A DNA stretch of 64,000 nt. Source: JBBRHQ01 sp963725315. Its GTDB lineage: Bacteria > Actinomycetota > Thermoleophilia > Solirubrobacterales > 70-9. Under the pieces are notes generated by a model. The model did not search any database, was not told the origin of the DNA, and worked only from the letters and a program-made list of their open reading frames with translations. Where the stretch lies: the NCBI GenBank assembly GCA_963725315.1, contig CAVRYA010000006.1, forward strand, positions 1-64,000, in the 5' to 3' direction. The position numbers were made by a program, and so were the translations under genes. Below, one piece after another: positions 16,250 through 24,377 of the stretch (the first letter of the stretch is position 1; every line of letters starts with the position of its first letter).

Positions 16250-16301
16250 ATGTTCGCAACACAGCCGGACGGGATAGTTGCGTCGGGGGAGTCGATTCGA
16301 A

Positions 16302-16372
16302 CTGCCCGGGATGGATTCGAACCACCGTTCCGCGGTCCAGAGCCGCGTGTCTTGCCACTAGACGACCGGGCA
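16302..16372 (-). tRNA. tRNA-Gln(CTG)
   Basis: On the minus strand a full cloverleaf forms: acceptor TGCCCGG/CCGGGCA, D-arm GTC..GAC, anticodon stem CGCGG/CCGCG around loop CTCTGGA with anticodon CTG, a 5-base variable region, and T-arm GGTGG/CCATC around TTCGAAT. The discriminator is G, and the CCA end is not encoded. Anticodon CTG reads CAG, glutamine. Confidence 0.93.
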
Positions 16373-16444
16373 ATGTCAAAACAATGCGACGCCTCATCAA
16401 CGATATCGGCTGATTCGCGGGGTGCGACCCGATGGGACGGGGTC

Positions 16445-17677
16445 TCAGCCGATCTCGCTGAGCTCGCTATCGGGATCGGCCAAGGCGTCCTTCGCCCCCG
16501 ACACGTCCACCCCGTCGGCCAGCATCCGCCGCGCCTCCGCCAGGTCCTCGGATCGCTCCACGCTGAGCGCCCCCGCGACCCGCCCGTCCTTCAGGTACCA
16601 GACCGAGAACTCGCCCGAGTCGCGGTCGCCGCGCCAGATCTCCTCGTCCCACTCGTACGCCGGGCCGACGTACTCGAGGCTTGCCCAGTCGGCGAGGTCG
16701 CTGAAGAAGTAGGGGACGACGTCGTAGTCGCGTTCGTCGCCGAGCATGTTGCCGGCGGCGGCGATCCCCTGCTGCATCGCCACGTCCCAGTGCTCGACCC
16801 TCAGCCGGCGCCCGTGCACGACGCTCTCGTAGGAGCAGCAGTCGCCGGCGGCGTAGATGCCCGGCGCCGACGTCTGCAGCTTCGAGTCACAGACGATCCC
16901 GTCGTCGACCTCGAGCCCCGCCTTCTGCGCGAGCATCGCATCGGGCCGCACCCCGGCCCCGACCACCACCGCGTCGCACTCGACCGTCAGCCCGCTCTTG
17001 GTCACCACGGCCCCGACCCGGCCGTCCCCCTCAAACGCCTCCAGCTCCTCGCCGCCGTGCACGGTGACGCCCTTGGACTCCACCAGCTCGTGGAACCAGC
17101 GCCCAGCGTCGGGTCCGAAGGTCCGCGAGAGCAGCACGTCCTCCATGCAGACGATCGTGCAGCGGGTACCCGTGGCCGTCAGCGACGCGGCCACCTCGGT
17201 GCCGATGTAGCTGCCCCCGATCAGGACGACGTGGCCGGCGCCCTCGGCCTCGGAGCGGATCGCATCCGAGTTGCCGAAGGCCCTCAGGTAGTGGATCCCC
17301 TCGTTCTCCGCTCCCTCGACCCGCAGGATGTTGACCATCGCGCCCGTCGCCAGCAGCGCCTTGGAGAAGGCGACCTCCTCGCCGCCCTGCAGCTTCGCCA
17401 CTCGCCCCTCGACGTCCAGCGACATCACGTTGCGCCCGCTCAGCAGCTCGACGTCGTTCTCCTCGTACCACTCGGGCGGGTTGACGTAGGCGTCCGCGCG
17501 GGTCGCCTCCGCCCGCAGGTACTCCTTCGAGAGCGGCGGCCGCTCGTACGGGGGCTCCGGCTCGCGGCCGACCAGCGTCACCGCCCCCTCCGCCCCGCGC
17601 TGCCGCAGCTCCGCCGCGCAGTTCGCGGAGGCCATACCGCCGCCGATCAGCAGGTGCTCGACCTCGCGGTCCGCCAC
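16445..17677 (-). CDS. FAD/NAD(P)-dependent ferredoxin-reductase-like oxidoreductase
   Basis: A 410-residue pyridine-nucleotide-disulphide-fold enzyme without the redox CxxxxC. FAD-binding GGGMASANCA (a GxGxxA/G-type turn) is at residues 13-22, PYERPPLSKEYL near 45, ATGA near 105, the NAD motif GGSYIGTEVAA near 150, and the second FAD motif APGIYAAGDCC near 270. The order and RPPLSK motif match rhodocoxin/putidaredoxin-type ferredoxin reductases. No ferredoxin or P450 is adjacent. It follows the TrkA-like gene by 7 bp on the same strand and is probably in that operon. Confidence 0.85.
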   Translation of the reverse strand: MADREVEHLLIGGGMASANCAAELRQRGAEGAVTLVGREPEPPYERPPLSKEYLRAEATRADAYVNPPEWYEENDVELLSGRNVMSLDVEGRVAKLQGGEEVAFSKALLATGAMVNILRVEGAENEGIHYLRAFGNSDAIRSEAEGAGHVVLIGGSYIGTEVAASLTATGTRCTIVCMEDVLLSRTFGPDAGRWFHELVESKGVTVHGGEELEAFEGDGRVGAVVTKSGLTVECDAVVVGAGVRPDAMLAQKAGLEVDDGIVCDSKLQTSAPGIYAAGDCCSYESVVHGRRLRVEHWDVAMQQGIAAAGNMLGDERDYDVVPYFFSDLADWASLEYVGPAYEWDEEIWRGDRDSGEFSVWYLKDGRVAGALSVERSEDLAEARRMLADGVDVSGAKDALADPDSELSEIG

Positions 17678-17684
17678 GGCCTGC

Positions 17685-18365
17685 TCAGCCGTCCGCAGAC
17701 TCGCCGTCGGGGCCGAACAGCGCCTTCAGCTCGTCCTCCTTGCCGGGATCGAGCACCGCCAGCACCTCGTCCCCCACCTCGAGCACGGTGTCCGGGCCGG
17801 GGACGAAGCCGCGCCCGTCGCGCAGCACCGAGATCAGCAGGCTGCCTTCGGGCATCCGCAGGTCGCCGACCCGGTTGTCGGAGACGTTAGAGCTCTCGCC
17901 AATTTGCATCTCGATGATCTCCAGCCGCTCCTCCTCGAGGTCGAGCAGGTGCACCAGCCCGTACTCCGGCACCTCGTGCTCGATCAACCGCAGGATCAGG
18001 TCGGTCGCCGAGACCGTCGGCTTGATTCCCAGCAGGTCGAAGTGGGGGCGGTTGCGCGGGTTGTTGACGCGGGCGATCACCTGGCTGATCATGTACTTCT
18101 CCCGCGCCACCTGGCAGATCAGCATGTTGTCCTCGTCATCGCCGGTGACGGCGATCATCATGTCGGCCCGCTGCACCCCGGCCCTGTCGAGCACCCACAG
18201 CTCGGAGGCGTCTCCGTACTGGACGTTGTGCTCCAGCTCCTGCTCGACCGTCTGGTAGCGGTTGCGGTCCTTCTCGATCAGGGTCACCTCATGCTCCTTG
18301 TCGAGCAGCTCCCTGGCCAGGTTCCACCCCACCTTCCCGGCGCCGACGATGATGATGTACACGTC
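17685..18365 (-). CDS. TrkA-family K+ channel/transporter regulator (RCK N + C)
   Basis: Starts at the GTG giving VYIIIVGAGKVGWNLAREL; 48 bp of upstream frame (Glu/Pro-rich) is rejected because the Rossmann strand should begin the protein, and a GGGGAGG lies upstream. The N-terminal RCK/TrkA-N domain binds NAD(H) or nucleotides (GAGKVG; LIEKD; GDASE; AVTGDDEDN). The C-terminal TrkA-C domain follows from about residue 140 to the end (VSDNRVGDLRMPEGSLLISVLRDG..DEVLAVLDP). Predicted cytosolic gating subunit of a K+ uptake system; no TrkH/KtrB pore is visible here. A second RCK gene lies 16 bp upstream. Confidence 0.88.
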   Translation of the reverse strand, partial: DVYIIIVGAGKVGWNLARELLDKEHEVTLIEKDRNRYQTVEQELEHNVQYGDASELWVLDRAGVQRADMMIAVTGDDEDNMLICQVAREKYMISQVIARVNNPRNRPHFDLLGIKPTVSATDLILRLIEHEVPEYGLVHLLDLEEERLEIIEMQIGESSNVSDNRVGDLRMPEGSLLISVLRDGRGFVPGPDTVLEVGDEVLAVLDPGKEDELKALFGPDGESADG

Positions 18366-18381
18366 TGCCCCCTCCCCGTCC

Positions 18382-18846
18382 TCAGGCGGCCTCTCCGGCG
18401 CCCGACGCTCCATCGGCCTTCTCCGCGGCGGCCCTGACCTCGCTGCCGAGCATCTCGATCGCGACCTTCGTCGGGCAAACCGTGTTCACCCCCTGGTGCG
18501 CGTACCACTCCGCCCGCAGCGGATCGAGGATGCGCGCGATCACGGTCGGCACGTTGTAGCGGCGCTGGGCGATCTGGGCGATGACGATGTTGGTGTTGTC
18601 GCCGTTGGTGGAGGCGATGAAGGCATCGGCCCTGGCGATCCCCGCAGCATCGAGCGCGTCCGTCTCGAGCGCGGTGCCGACCGTGAACTGGCCTCCCGAG
18701 TCCTCCCAGCTCTCCTCGAGTCCGACCTCGAGCCGCGCCGCCGCCTCAGGGTCCTCGTCGAGGCAGGACACCTCGTGGCCTTCCTGGAGCATGTTGCGAG
18801 CGAGGTTGGAGCCGACCCGTCCGCAGCCGACGATCACGATGAACAT
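18382..18846 (-). CDS. TrkA-N (RCK) domain protein
   Basis: A 154-residue single RCK N-terminal domain: FIVIVGCGRVGSNLARNML at the start, CLDEDPEAA, then GTALETDALDAAGI.RADAFIASTNGDNTN, the GD..N/TG.D.N pattern of TrkA. There is no TrkA-C domain; the end is an Ala/Gly-rich tail. The pair with the following two-domain protein suggests that the two RCK units assemble together on one channel. Confidence 0.88.
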   Translation of the reverse strand: MFIVIVGCGRVGSNLARNMLQEGHEVSCLDEDPEAAARLEVGLEESWEDSGGQFTVGTALETDALDAAGIARADAFIASTNGDNTNIVIAQIAQRRYNVPTVIARILDPLRAEWYAHQGVNTVCPTKVAIEMLGSEVRAAAEKADGASGAGEAA

Positions 18847-18876
18847 TGCGCGGATACTAGAGAAGGCGGGCGGGCG

Positions 18877-21006
18877 CTAATCGGTAGCCGAGCTGCCTTC
18901 CCCGGGCACCCCGGCCTCGGCCGCCGCGCCGTCGTCGCCCGCCTCCGCGCTCTCCTCACCCGTGTCCATCGTCACGCTCTCCGGCGGCGCCGTCAGCAGC
19001 ACCCGGCAGGGCGACTTCTTCAGCACGTACTCGGTCGCCGCCCCGACCTCCGGGGGCCTCGTCCCGCCGATCCCGCCGAAGATGGCGCCGCCGCGGATCT
19101 TCGACGGCGGCTCGCCGCCCATGACGATCGCCTCGACCCCGAGGTCGCGCGCCACCTGGACGATCTTCGGCCCGATCTCCCGCCCCCGCACGTCGAGCTT
19201 CTTCACCCGGACGTTCTCGTACTCTTCGCCCACCTCCCGCGCCCGCTCGAGGATCCGCTCGGCCTCCGCCTCCTCCTCACGCAGCGGGGCGTCCTCGGGC
19301 AGGCTCAGCGGCACCTTGATCACGTGCATGACGGTCAGCGAGGCGCCGGTGCGCTCCTTGGGGCGCTTGCCGAACCCGTGCGGCATCCTCAACCCGTGCT
19401 CGTCACCCTCTTCCGCCGCCGCCAGCCGGCCGGCGGTGCCGACGATGTCGTCGTCGAGGTCGGTGCCGAACACGGGCACGAGGATGTTGCGGAACTCGAC
19501 CTCGGGAACCTGCTTGGTCAGCGCCTCGGGGCTGACCGAGACCCGCCGGGTGAGGCTCGTCTGCTCGAAGAAGCGCCGGTAGACGACGTAGCCGACTATC
19601 CCGAACAGCATCCAGCCGCCGCCGACCCAGCGGGCGCGGTCGTGGTAGAGGATGACGCTGGCGAAGGCGAGGCCGCTGGCCAGCGCCGCGAGGACCGCCG
19701 GGATCGGCAGCTCCTGCCCTCTCCACGGCATCCCCAGCGGGATCCTGAACGGCCTCTCCCGGTCGGGATCGGTGAGGCGCAGCCGGATCACCGAGAGGTG
19801 GGCGATGGTCAGCGCCAGGGTGGCGCCGAAGGCGTAGATCCCGGCCAGCAGCTTGACGTCGGTCGGCACCACCAGACCGACGGCGATCACCCCAGAGATC
19901 GCGATCGCCACGTGCGGTGTCGAGTAGCGGCTGTTCAGCTTGCCCAGCCAGCTCGGGATCTGGCGGTTGATCGCCAATGTGTAGATGTGGCGCGAGACCC
20001 CGAGCATCGAGGTCGCGGCCGCCGAGAACAGCACGGCCGCGGCGACCAGCCCGACGATCCACCTCATCAGATCGGCGAGCCAACCGGGGTGATAGGAGGA
20101 GACGACGCCCAGGACCGGGTCCTCGACGAACTTCGTCCCGAGCGCCGTCTCCGGACCACTCGGCCCGGCGACCACCGGGACCGCCATCAGCGCGATCGCC
20201 GCCATTCCGGCGTAGATCACCGGCACCGTCACCGCGCCGACCGAGACGATCCGCTTCAGGTCGTGGCGGGTGAGCTCGATGTCCGGGGCCAGGTTGGAAG
20301 CGGCCTCGATCCCCGCGTAGGCGAGCATCGCCAGCACAGCCGCGTAGACGATGTCGACGAAGTCCGGGCTGGTGAAGAGGTCGAGCTCGGCGGTCAGCCG
20401 GTCCGGGTGCCAGACGGCCAGCACTCCGACCACGATCACGGCGAGCTGCACCAGGAGGTCGGCGAGCGCCAGCCCGGCCAGCGCACGCTGGCGCTTGCCG
20501 CCGCTGACGTCGCGGACGTTGAGCAGGCAGGCGACAGCGATCACCCCCGCGGACACCGCCACCTCCCAGCCCGGCTCGCTGAAGTCGGCGGAGATCGGCT
20601 CGAGGTAGTGAGGCACGGAGATCGCCGCCAGCGCGATGACGATCAGGTAGTCGATCAGGATCGCCCATCCGGCGATGAACGAGATCAGCTCGTTGAAGGC
20701 ATAGCGCGCGAAGGTCGAGGAGCCGCCGCGCTCGCGGAACATCGTCCCGCCCTCCACGTAGGTGAGGGTCGTCACCGCGAACAGCAGGCCCGAGGCGAGG
20801 AAGATCAGCGGGGTCAGCCCGAGGCCGCGGTCCGCGACCACGCCCAGCGCGAAATAGATCGAGAAGCCGACCGCCGAGTAGACAGCGGCGAACAGCCAGG
20901 GCACGCCGAGGCCCCGGCTCGGCAGGTCTGCGCGCGGCGGCCCCTCCTCCGGAGGGGAGCCGTCGACCTTGGCCTGGCCGTCCTGGCCGTCGGCAGGCTC
21001 GCTCAC
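18877..21006 (-). CDS. APC-family amino-acid permease with C-terminal USP domain
   Basis: A 709-residue protein. Residues about 30-450 hold about twelve membrane helices with the APC hallmarks GVPWLFAAVYSAVGFSIYFALGV and TYVEGGTMF in the first helices. The C-terminal 230 residues form a universal-stress-protein-like domain (FRNILVPVFGTDLDDDIVG at the start, ADLGVEAIVMGGEPPS and SPCRVLLTAP at the end). USP domains on permeases bind nucleotides and are thought to gate transport. The GTG at 21006 overlaps the stop of the small upstream membrane gene. It is paralogous to the gene at 21227-23131. Substrate unknown. Confidence 0.88.
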   Translation of the reverse strand: MSEPADGQDGQAKVDGSPPEEGPPRADLPSRGLGVPWLFAAVYSAVGFSIYFALGVVADRGLGLTPLIFLASGLLFAVTTLTYVEGGTMFRERGGSSTFARYAFNELISFIAGWAILIDYLIVIALAAISVPHYLEPISADFSEPGWEVAVSAGVIAVACLLNVRDVSGGKRQRALAGLALADLLVQLAVIVVGVLAVWHPDRLTAELDLFTSPDFVDIVYAAVLAMLAYAGIEAASNLAPDIELTRHDLKRIVSVGAVTVPVIYAGMAAIALMAVPVVAGPSGPETALGTKFVEDPVLGVVSSYHPGWLADLMRWIVGLVAAAVLFSAAATSMLGVSRHIYTLAINRQIPSWLGKLNSRYSTPHVAIAISGVIAVGLVVPTDVKLLAGIYAFGATLALTIAHLSVIRLRLTDPDRERPFRIPLGMPWRGQELPIPAVLAALASGLAFASVILYHDRARWVGGGWMLFGIVGYVVYRRFFEQTSLTRRVSVSPEALTKQVPEVEFRNILVPVFGTDLDDDIVGTAGRLAAAEEGDEHGLRMPHGFGKRPKERTGASLTVMHVIKVPLSLPEDAPLREEEAEAERILERAREVGEEYENVRVKKLDVRGREIGPKIVQVARDLGVEAIVMGGEPPSKIRGGAIFGGIGGTRPPEVGAATEYVLKKSPCRVLLTAPPESVTMDTGEESAEAGDDGAAAEAGVPGEGSSATD

Positions 21007-21197
21007 CGGCGCATCCGCGATGCCGCCCAGAGGCGACCGGCGCCGACGGCGATGAACGCGGCCCCCATGAGGATCCCGATCGAGAGCGGCCCTCCGCCGG
21101 CAGCCAGCGTCACCACCAGGACCACCACCCCGATCGCGATGAAGACGACCGAGAAGACACGCACGCTGCCGTGATAGATCCCCTCAGGCGATGCCAT
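21003..21197 (-). CDS. Small two-helix membrane protein
   Basis: A 64-residue protein (start ATG 21197; MASPEGIYHGSVRVFSVVF) with two hydrophobic stretches, VVFIAIGVVVLVVTLAAGGG and LSIGILMGAAFIAVGAGRLW. It is translationally coupled to the downstream permease and lies 29 bp after the upstream permease, so it is probably a small operon subunit or accessory. Not recognised as a named family. Confidence 0.7.
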   Translation of the reverse strand: MASPEGIYHGSVRVFSVVFIAIGVVVLVVTLAAGGGPLSIGILMGAAFIAVGAGRLWAASRMRR

Positions 21198-21226
21198 CGT
21201 CGCGATTCTAGAAAGGGAGCCGGGCC

Positions 21227-23131
21227 TCAGGCTCCGACGAGGACGGGCGAGGGCCCCGGAGCAGGTTGCCCCGTGCCCTCGGAGACGACGATCACGCGAC
21301 AGGGGCGCTCCCCCAGCACCGTCTGCAGCGTCTTGCCGTAGAGCGGGGCGCCGTTGCGGTAGCGCAGCCCGACCACGACGGCGACGGCCTTGATCATCTC
21401 GGCCTCCTTGGAGATCGAGTAGCCGGCCTGCCCCGGGCGAACCCGCTCGACGTGGCCGCTGACCCGCATCCCGCCGATCAGCTTTGCCTGCTCGATCTTG
21501 CTCTGCGCCTCGGCCTCCTCTCGCTTCATCTCGGCGTTCAGCGGCAGGTGGCTGGGAACCTCGATCATCGAGTGGATGTGGATCCCGCGCCGGCGGGTCG
21601 AAGCGAGCTTCACCGCGGTCGCCACCATCTCCTCGGAGAACGGCTGCCCGTCCTCGAAGGCGACGACGACGCTTCGGTACTCGATGTCCTCGACCCCGAG
21701 GGGAGCCTTCAGCTTGACCTTCACGGTCTTCGCGAGCGGCAGCTTCTGCCGCTTGCGGTACAGCACGTAGAGGACTATCCCGAAGACCATCCAGGCCGAA
21801 CCGACGAACAGGGTCCGGGGCTCCAGCGCCATGACGACTATCCAGGCGGCGAAGGTGCCGATCCCTCCGAGCACGGCGGTCAGCGGCACCTCGATCCCGA
21901 AGGCCCGGAAGTTCAGCGGTGGCTTCCACGGCCTCTCGATGTCCGCCTGCTTCTGGCGCAGCCTGATCACCGAGATGTGGGCGATCGTGAACGAGAGCAT
22001 CGCCCCGAACGAGTACATCGTCGCCAGGAAGGTCGTCTGCCCCGGGAGCAGGGTGAGGATCGCGATCCCCGAGAAGATGATGATCGCGATGTAGGGGGTG
22101 CGGTAGGTCGGGTGGACCTGGCGGAGGCCCTCGGGAAGCTGGCGGTGCTGGCCCATCGAGTAGGTCAGGCGCGAGACCCCGATCAATCCGGCGTTGGTGG
22201 CGATGAGCAGGATCACCGCGGCGAGGACGCCCACATAGACGCGGAGGATGTCGGTGAGCCCGGCCCCGAGGCCGAGGTTCTCGACGATCCCGAGGATCGG
22301 GTCGTCGGCGAAGGTGGTGCCAAGCTGGGTGGTGAAATCACCGGCCGCGTTCTGGGTCACCGGCAACGCCGAAAGCGCGATCATCGGAATCAGCAGGTAG
22401 AGGCCGAGGACCGCGAGCACGACCAGGCCAACGCCGCGCGGGATCGTTCTCGAGGCGTCCTTCGCTTCCTCGGCCATGTTCGAGATCGTCTCGATCCCGG
22501 TGTAGGCGATCATCCCGACCGCGATTCCGAGCGCGAAGTCTCCCCAGGTCGGGGCGACACCGAGATCGACGTTGTCGACCAGCACCTGGGGGCTGAAGAC
22601 CAGGAACAGCCCGATCAGGACCAGCACGACCTGGGTCGCGAGATCGGCAATAGCGAGGACGAGGTTGAGCTTGGCCGACTCCTGGGTGCCCTTGACGTTG
22701 AGGGCGGCGAGCATGACGATCAGCACGGCGCCGCCGATCACGTCTCCCGGCCCGTGCCCCAGCGGACCCCAGAAGACGGCCAGGTAATGCGGGACGAAGA
22801 AGGCCGAGATCGCGACCGTGATGATGTAATTGAGCATCTGCCCCCAGGCGGCGATGAAGCTGATCACCTCGTTGAAGGCGTGGCGGGCGAAGCTCGAGGA
22901 CCCGCCCGCCTCGGGGTACATCACGGTCGCCTCGGCGTAGGTGGCGGCGGTGAACATGAAGATCAGCCCCGAGATGACGAAGGCGATCGGGGTCAGCCCG
23001 AGGGCGAAGGCGGCGGTCACCCCGAGCGCGTAATAGATCGAGGAGCCGACGTTGCCGTAAGCGGCGGCGAACAGGGCGCCGACGCCGTGCACGCGGCTCA
23101 GCGACTCGTCCTGCGGGATCCGCCTAGCCAT
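21227..23131 (-). CDS. APC-family amino-acid permease with C-terminal USP domain (second copy)
   Basis: A 634-residue paralogue of the 709-residue permease, with the same opening helix pattern (GVGALFAAAYGNVGSSIYYALGV), the TYAEATVMYPEAGGSS segment of APC transporters, about twelve helices, then a cytosolic USP-like part (YRSVVVAFEDGQPFSEEM.. and CRVIVVSEG). The N-terminal GNVGSSIYYALG is the substrate/cation loop of APC proteins. Its ATG overlaps the end of the dehydrogenase gene. The duplication of a permease-USP unit beside two TrkA proteins suggests a nucleotide- or stress-controlled transport region. Confidence 0.88.
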   Translation of the reverse strand: MARRIPQDESLSRVHGVGALFAAAYGNVGSSIYYALGVTAAFALGLTPIAFVISGLIFMFTAATYAEATVMYPEAGGSSSFARHAFNEVISFIAAWGQMLNYIITVAISAFFVPHYLAVFWGPLGHGPGDVIGGAVLIVMLAALNVKGTQESAKLNLVLAIADLATQVVLVLIGLFLVFSPQVLVDNVDLGVAPTWGDFALGIAVGMIAYTGIETISNMAEEAKDASRTIPRGVGLVVLAVLGLYLLIPMIALSALPVTQNAAGDFTTQLGTTFADDPILGIVENLGLGAGLTDILRVYVGVLAAVILLIATNAGLIGVSRLTYSMGQHRQLPEGLRQVHPTYRTPYIAIIIFSGIAILTLLPGQTTFLATMYSFGAMLSFTIAHISVIRLRQKQADIERPWKPPLNFRAFGIEVPLTAVLGGIGTFAAWIVVMALEPRTLFVGSAWMVFGIVLYVLYRKRQKLPLAKTVKVKLKAPLGVEDIEYRSVVVAFEDGQPFSEEMVATAVKLASTRRRGIHIHSMIEVPSHLPLNAEMKREEAEAQSKIEQAKLIGGMRVSGHVERVRPGQAGYSISKEAEMIKAVAVVVGLRYRNGAPLYGKTLQTVLGERPCRVIVVSEGTGQPAPGPSPVLVGA

Positions 23132-24329
23132 CGGAGCTGCCTAAAAGGCCTGCCATCCAGACCGAATATACGCCGCCCAGCGGCCCCATTCGCGCTGGCC
23201 GGTCGATTCCGAATCGGTGCTCATCGGCCAAGGTTCGGCCGCACGGATGCCGGCAGGCCCCCTGACGACATGACCTGCGGCCGAGCTCGGCGGGCGAGGG
23301 GCAACCGCAGAGCGCCAGCGCCAGCGCCAGCTCGTCACGCAGCATTTCCAGGACGCGCCGCGCGCCCGCCTCGCCTCCCGCCGCCAGGCCCCAGAGCGCC
23401 GGGCGGCCGACCAGCACCGCATCCGCGCCGAGTGCCAGGGCGATCGCCACGTCGGTTCCGCGGCGGATGCCGCCGTCGACGATCACCGTTCCGCGCCCGT
23501 CCACCACCTCGACCACCTCGGGCAGGGCGTCGGCCGTGGCCGAGACGCAGTCGAGCTGGCGCCCGCCATGGTTGGAGACGACCACGCCCGCGGCGCCGTG
23601 CTCGATCGAGAGCCCGGCGTCCTCCGCGGTCAGCACGCCCTTGACCAGCACCGGGACCGCACAATCCGAGGCGAGATCCTCGAGGTCCTGCCAGTCCAGC
23701 GCCGGGTTGACCTGGGCGAAGACCTCGGGCACGAAGGCGGTCCGGCCGCCGAAGGCGGCGTCGAGGCTGGGCACACGGATGTCGGCGGGCACGCTGAACC
23801 CCGTCCTCCTGTCGCGCTCGCGCGGACCGGCGACCGGCGCATCCACGGTCAGCAGAATCGCCTCGAACCCGGAATCGATCGCCTCATCCATCAGCGCCCT
23901 GGTCACGCCCTCGTCGCGGAAGCTGTAGAGCTGGAAGAAGCGCCGACCGCCCGGGGCGCCGGCCGCGACCTCGCTCGGCCGGGCCGTGGCGATCGTCGAG
24001 AGCGACATCGCGGTCCCCGCCGCGGCCGCGGCGCGTGCCATCGCCACCTCTCCGTCCGGGTCGACCAGCCGCTGAAAGGCGACGGGGGCGACGCAGACAG
24101 GCATCGAGACGGGGCCGCCGAGCAGCTCGATACCGGTGCCGACTTCGCTGACGTCGACCAGGACCCGGGGCCGCAGCCGCCAACGGCGCCAGGCGGCGAC
24201 GTTGTCGGCGAGGGTGATCTCATCGGCCGCGCCACCGGCGAAGTAGCCCAGGGTTCCCGCGTCGAGCCGCTCCGAGGCGATCCGCTCGAAGTCGGCAAGG
24301 TTGACCGCCGTCTCCCAGGGCTCGCTCAC
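23124..24329 (-). CDS. FMN-dependent alpha-hydroxy-acid dehydrogenase/oxidase
   Basis: A 401-residue TIM-barrel flavoenzyme of the L-lactate/glycolate/mandelate family. Visible: GYFAGGAADEITL near the N-terminus, PVCVAPVAFQRLVDPDGE, TVDAPVAGPRERD, LVKGVLTAEDA with the FMN Lys, SNHGGRQLD with the catalytic His and Arg, and VDGGIRRGTDV/GRPALWG for the phosphate. The C-terminal 45 residues after CGCPSPAELGR are unusual (Cys/Arg-rich) and may result from a late frameshift; the neighbouring frame gives a GHVVRG continuation. Oxidises a 2-hydroxy acid; the substrate is not deducible. Overlaps the permease start by 8 bp. Confidence 0.85.
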   Translation of the reverse strand: MSEPWETAVNLADFERIASERLDAGTLGYFAGGAADEITLADNVAAWRRWRLRPRVLVDVSEVGTGIELLGGPVSMPVCVAPVAFQRLVDPDGEVAMARAAAAAGTAMSLSTIATARPSEVAAGAPGGRRFFQLYSFRDEGVTRALMDEAIDSGFEAILLTVDAPVAGPRERDRRTGFSVPADIRVPSLDAAFGGRTAFVPEVFAQVNPALDWQDLEDLASDCAVPVLVKGVLTAEDAGLSIEHGAAGVVVSNHGGRQLDCVSATADALPEVVEVVDGRGTVIVDGGIRRGTDVAIALALGADAVLVGRPALWGLAAGGEAGARRVLEMLRDELALALALCGCPSPAELGRRSCRQGACRHPCGRTLADEHRFGIDRPARMGPLGGVYSVWMAGLLGSSDG

Positions 24330-24377
24330 GGGCGCACCCTACCCTCGCAAACCGGCGGCGGCCGCCCCGTTAGGCGC

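Noticed and set aside
18262..21174. A 970-codon plus-strand open frame opposite the RCK and permease genes
   Set aside because: It is antisense to clear permease and TrkA genes, is full of Arg/Asp/His runs, and shows no domain. It is a high-GC shadow frame.
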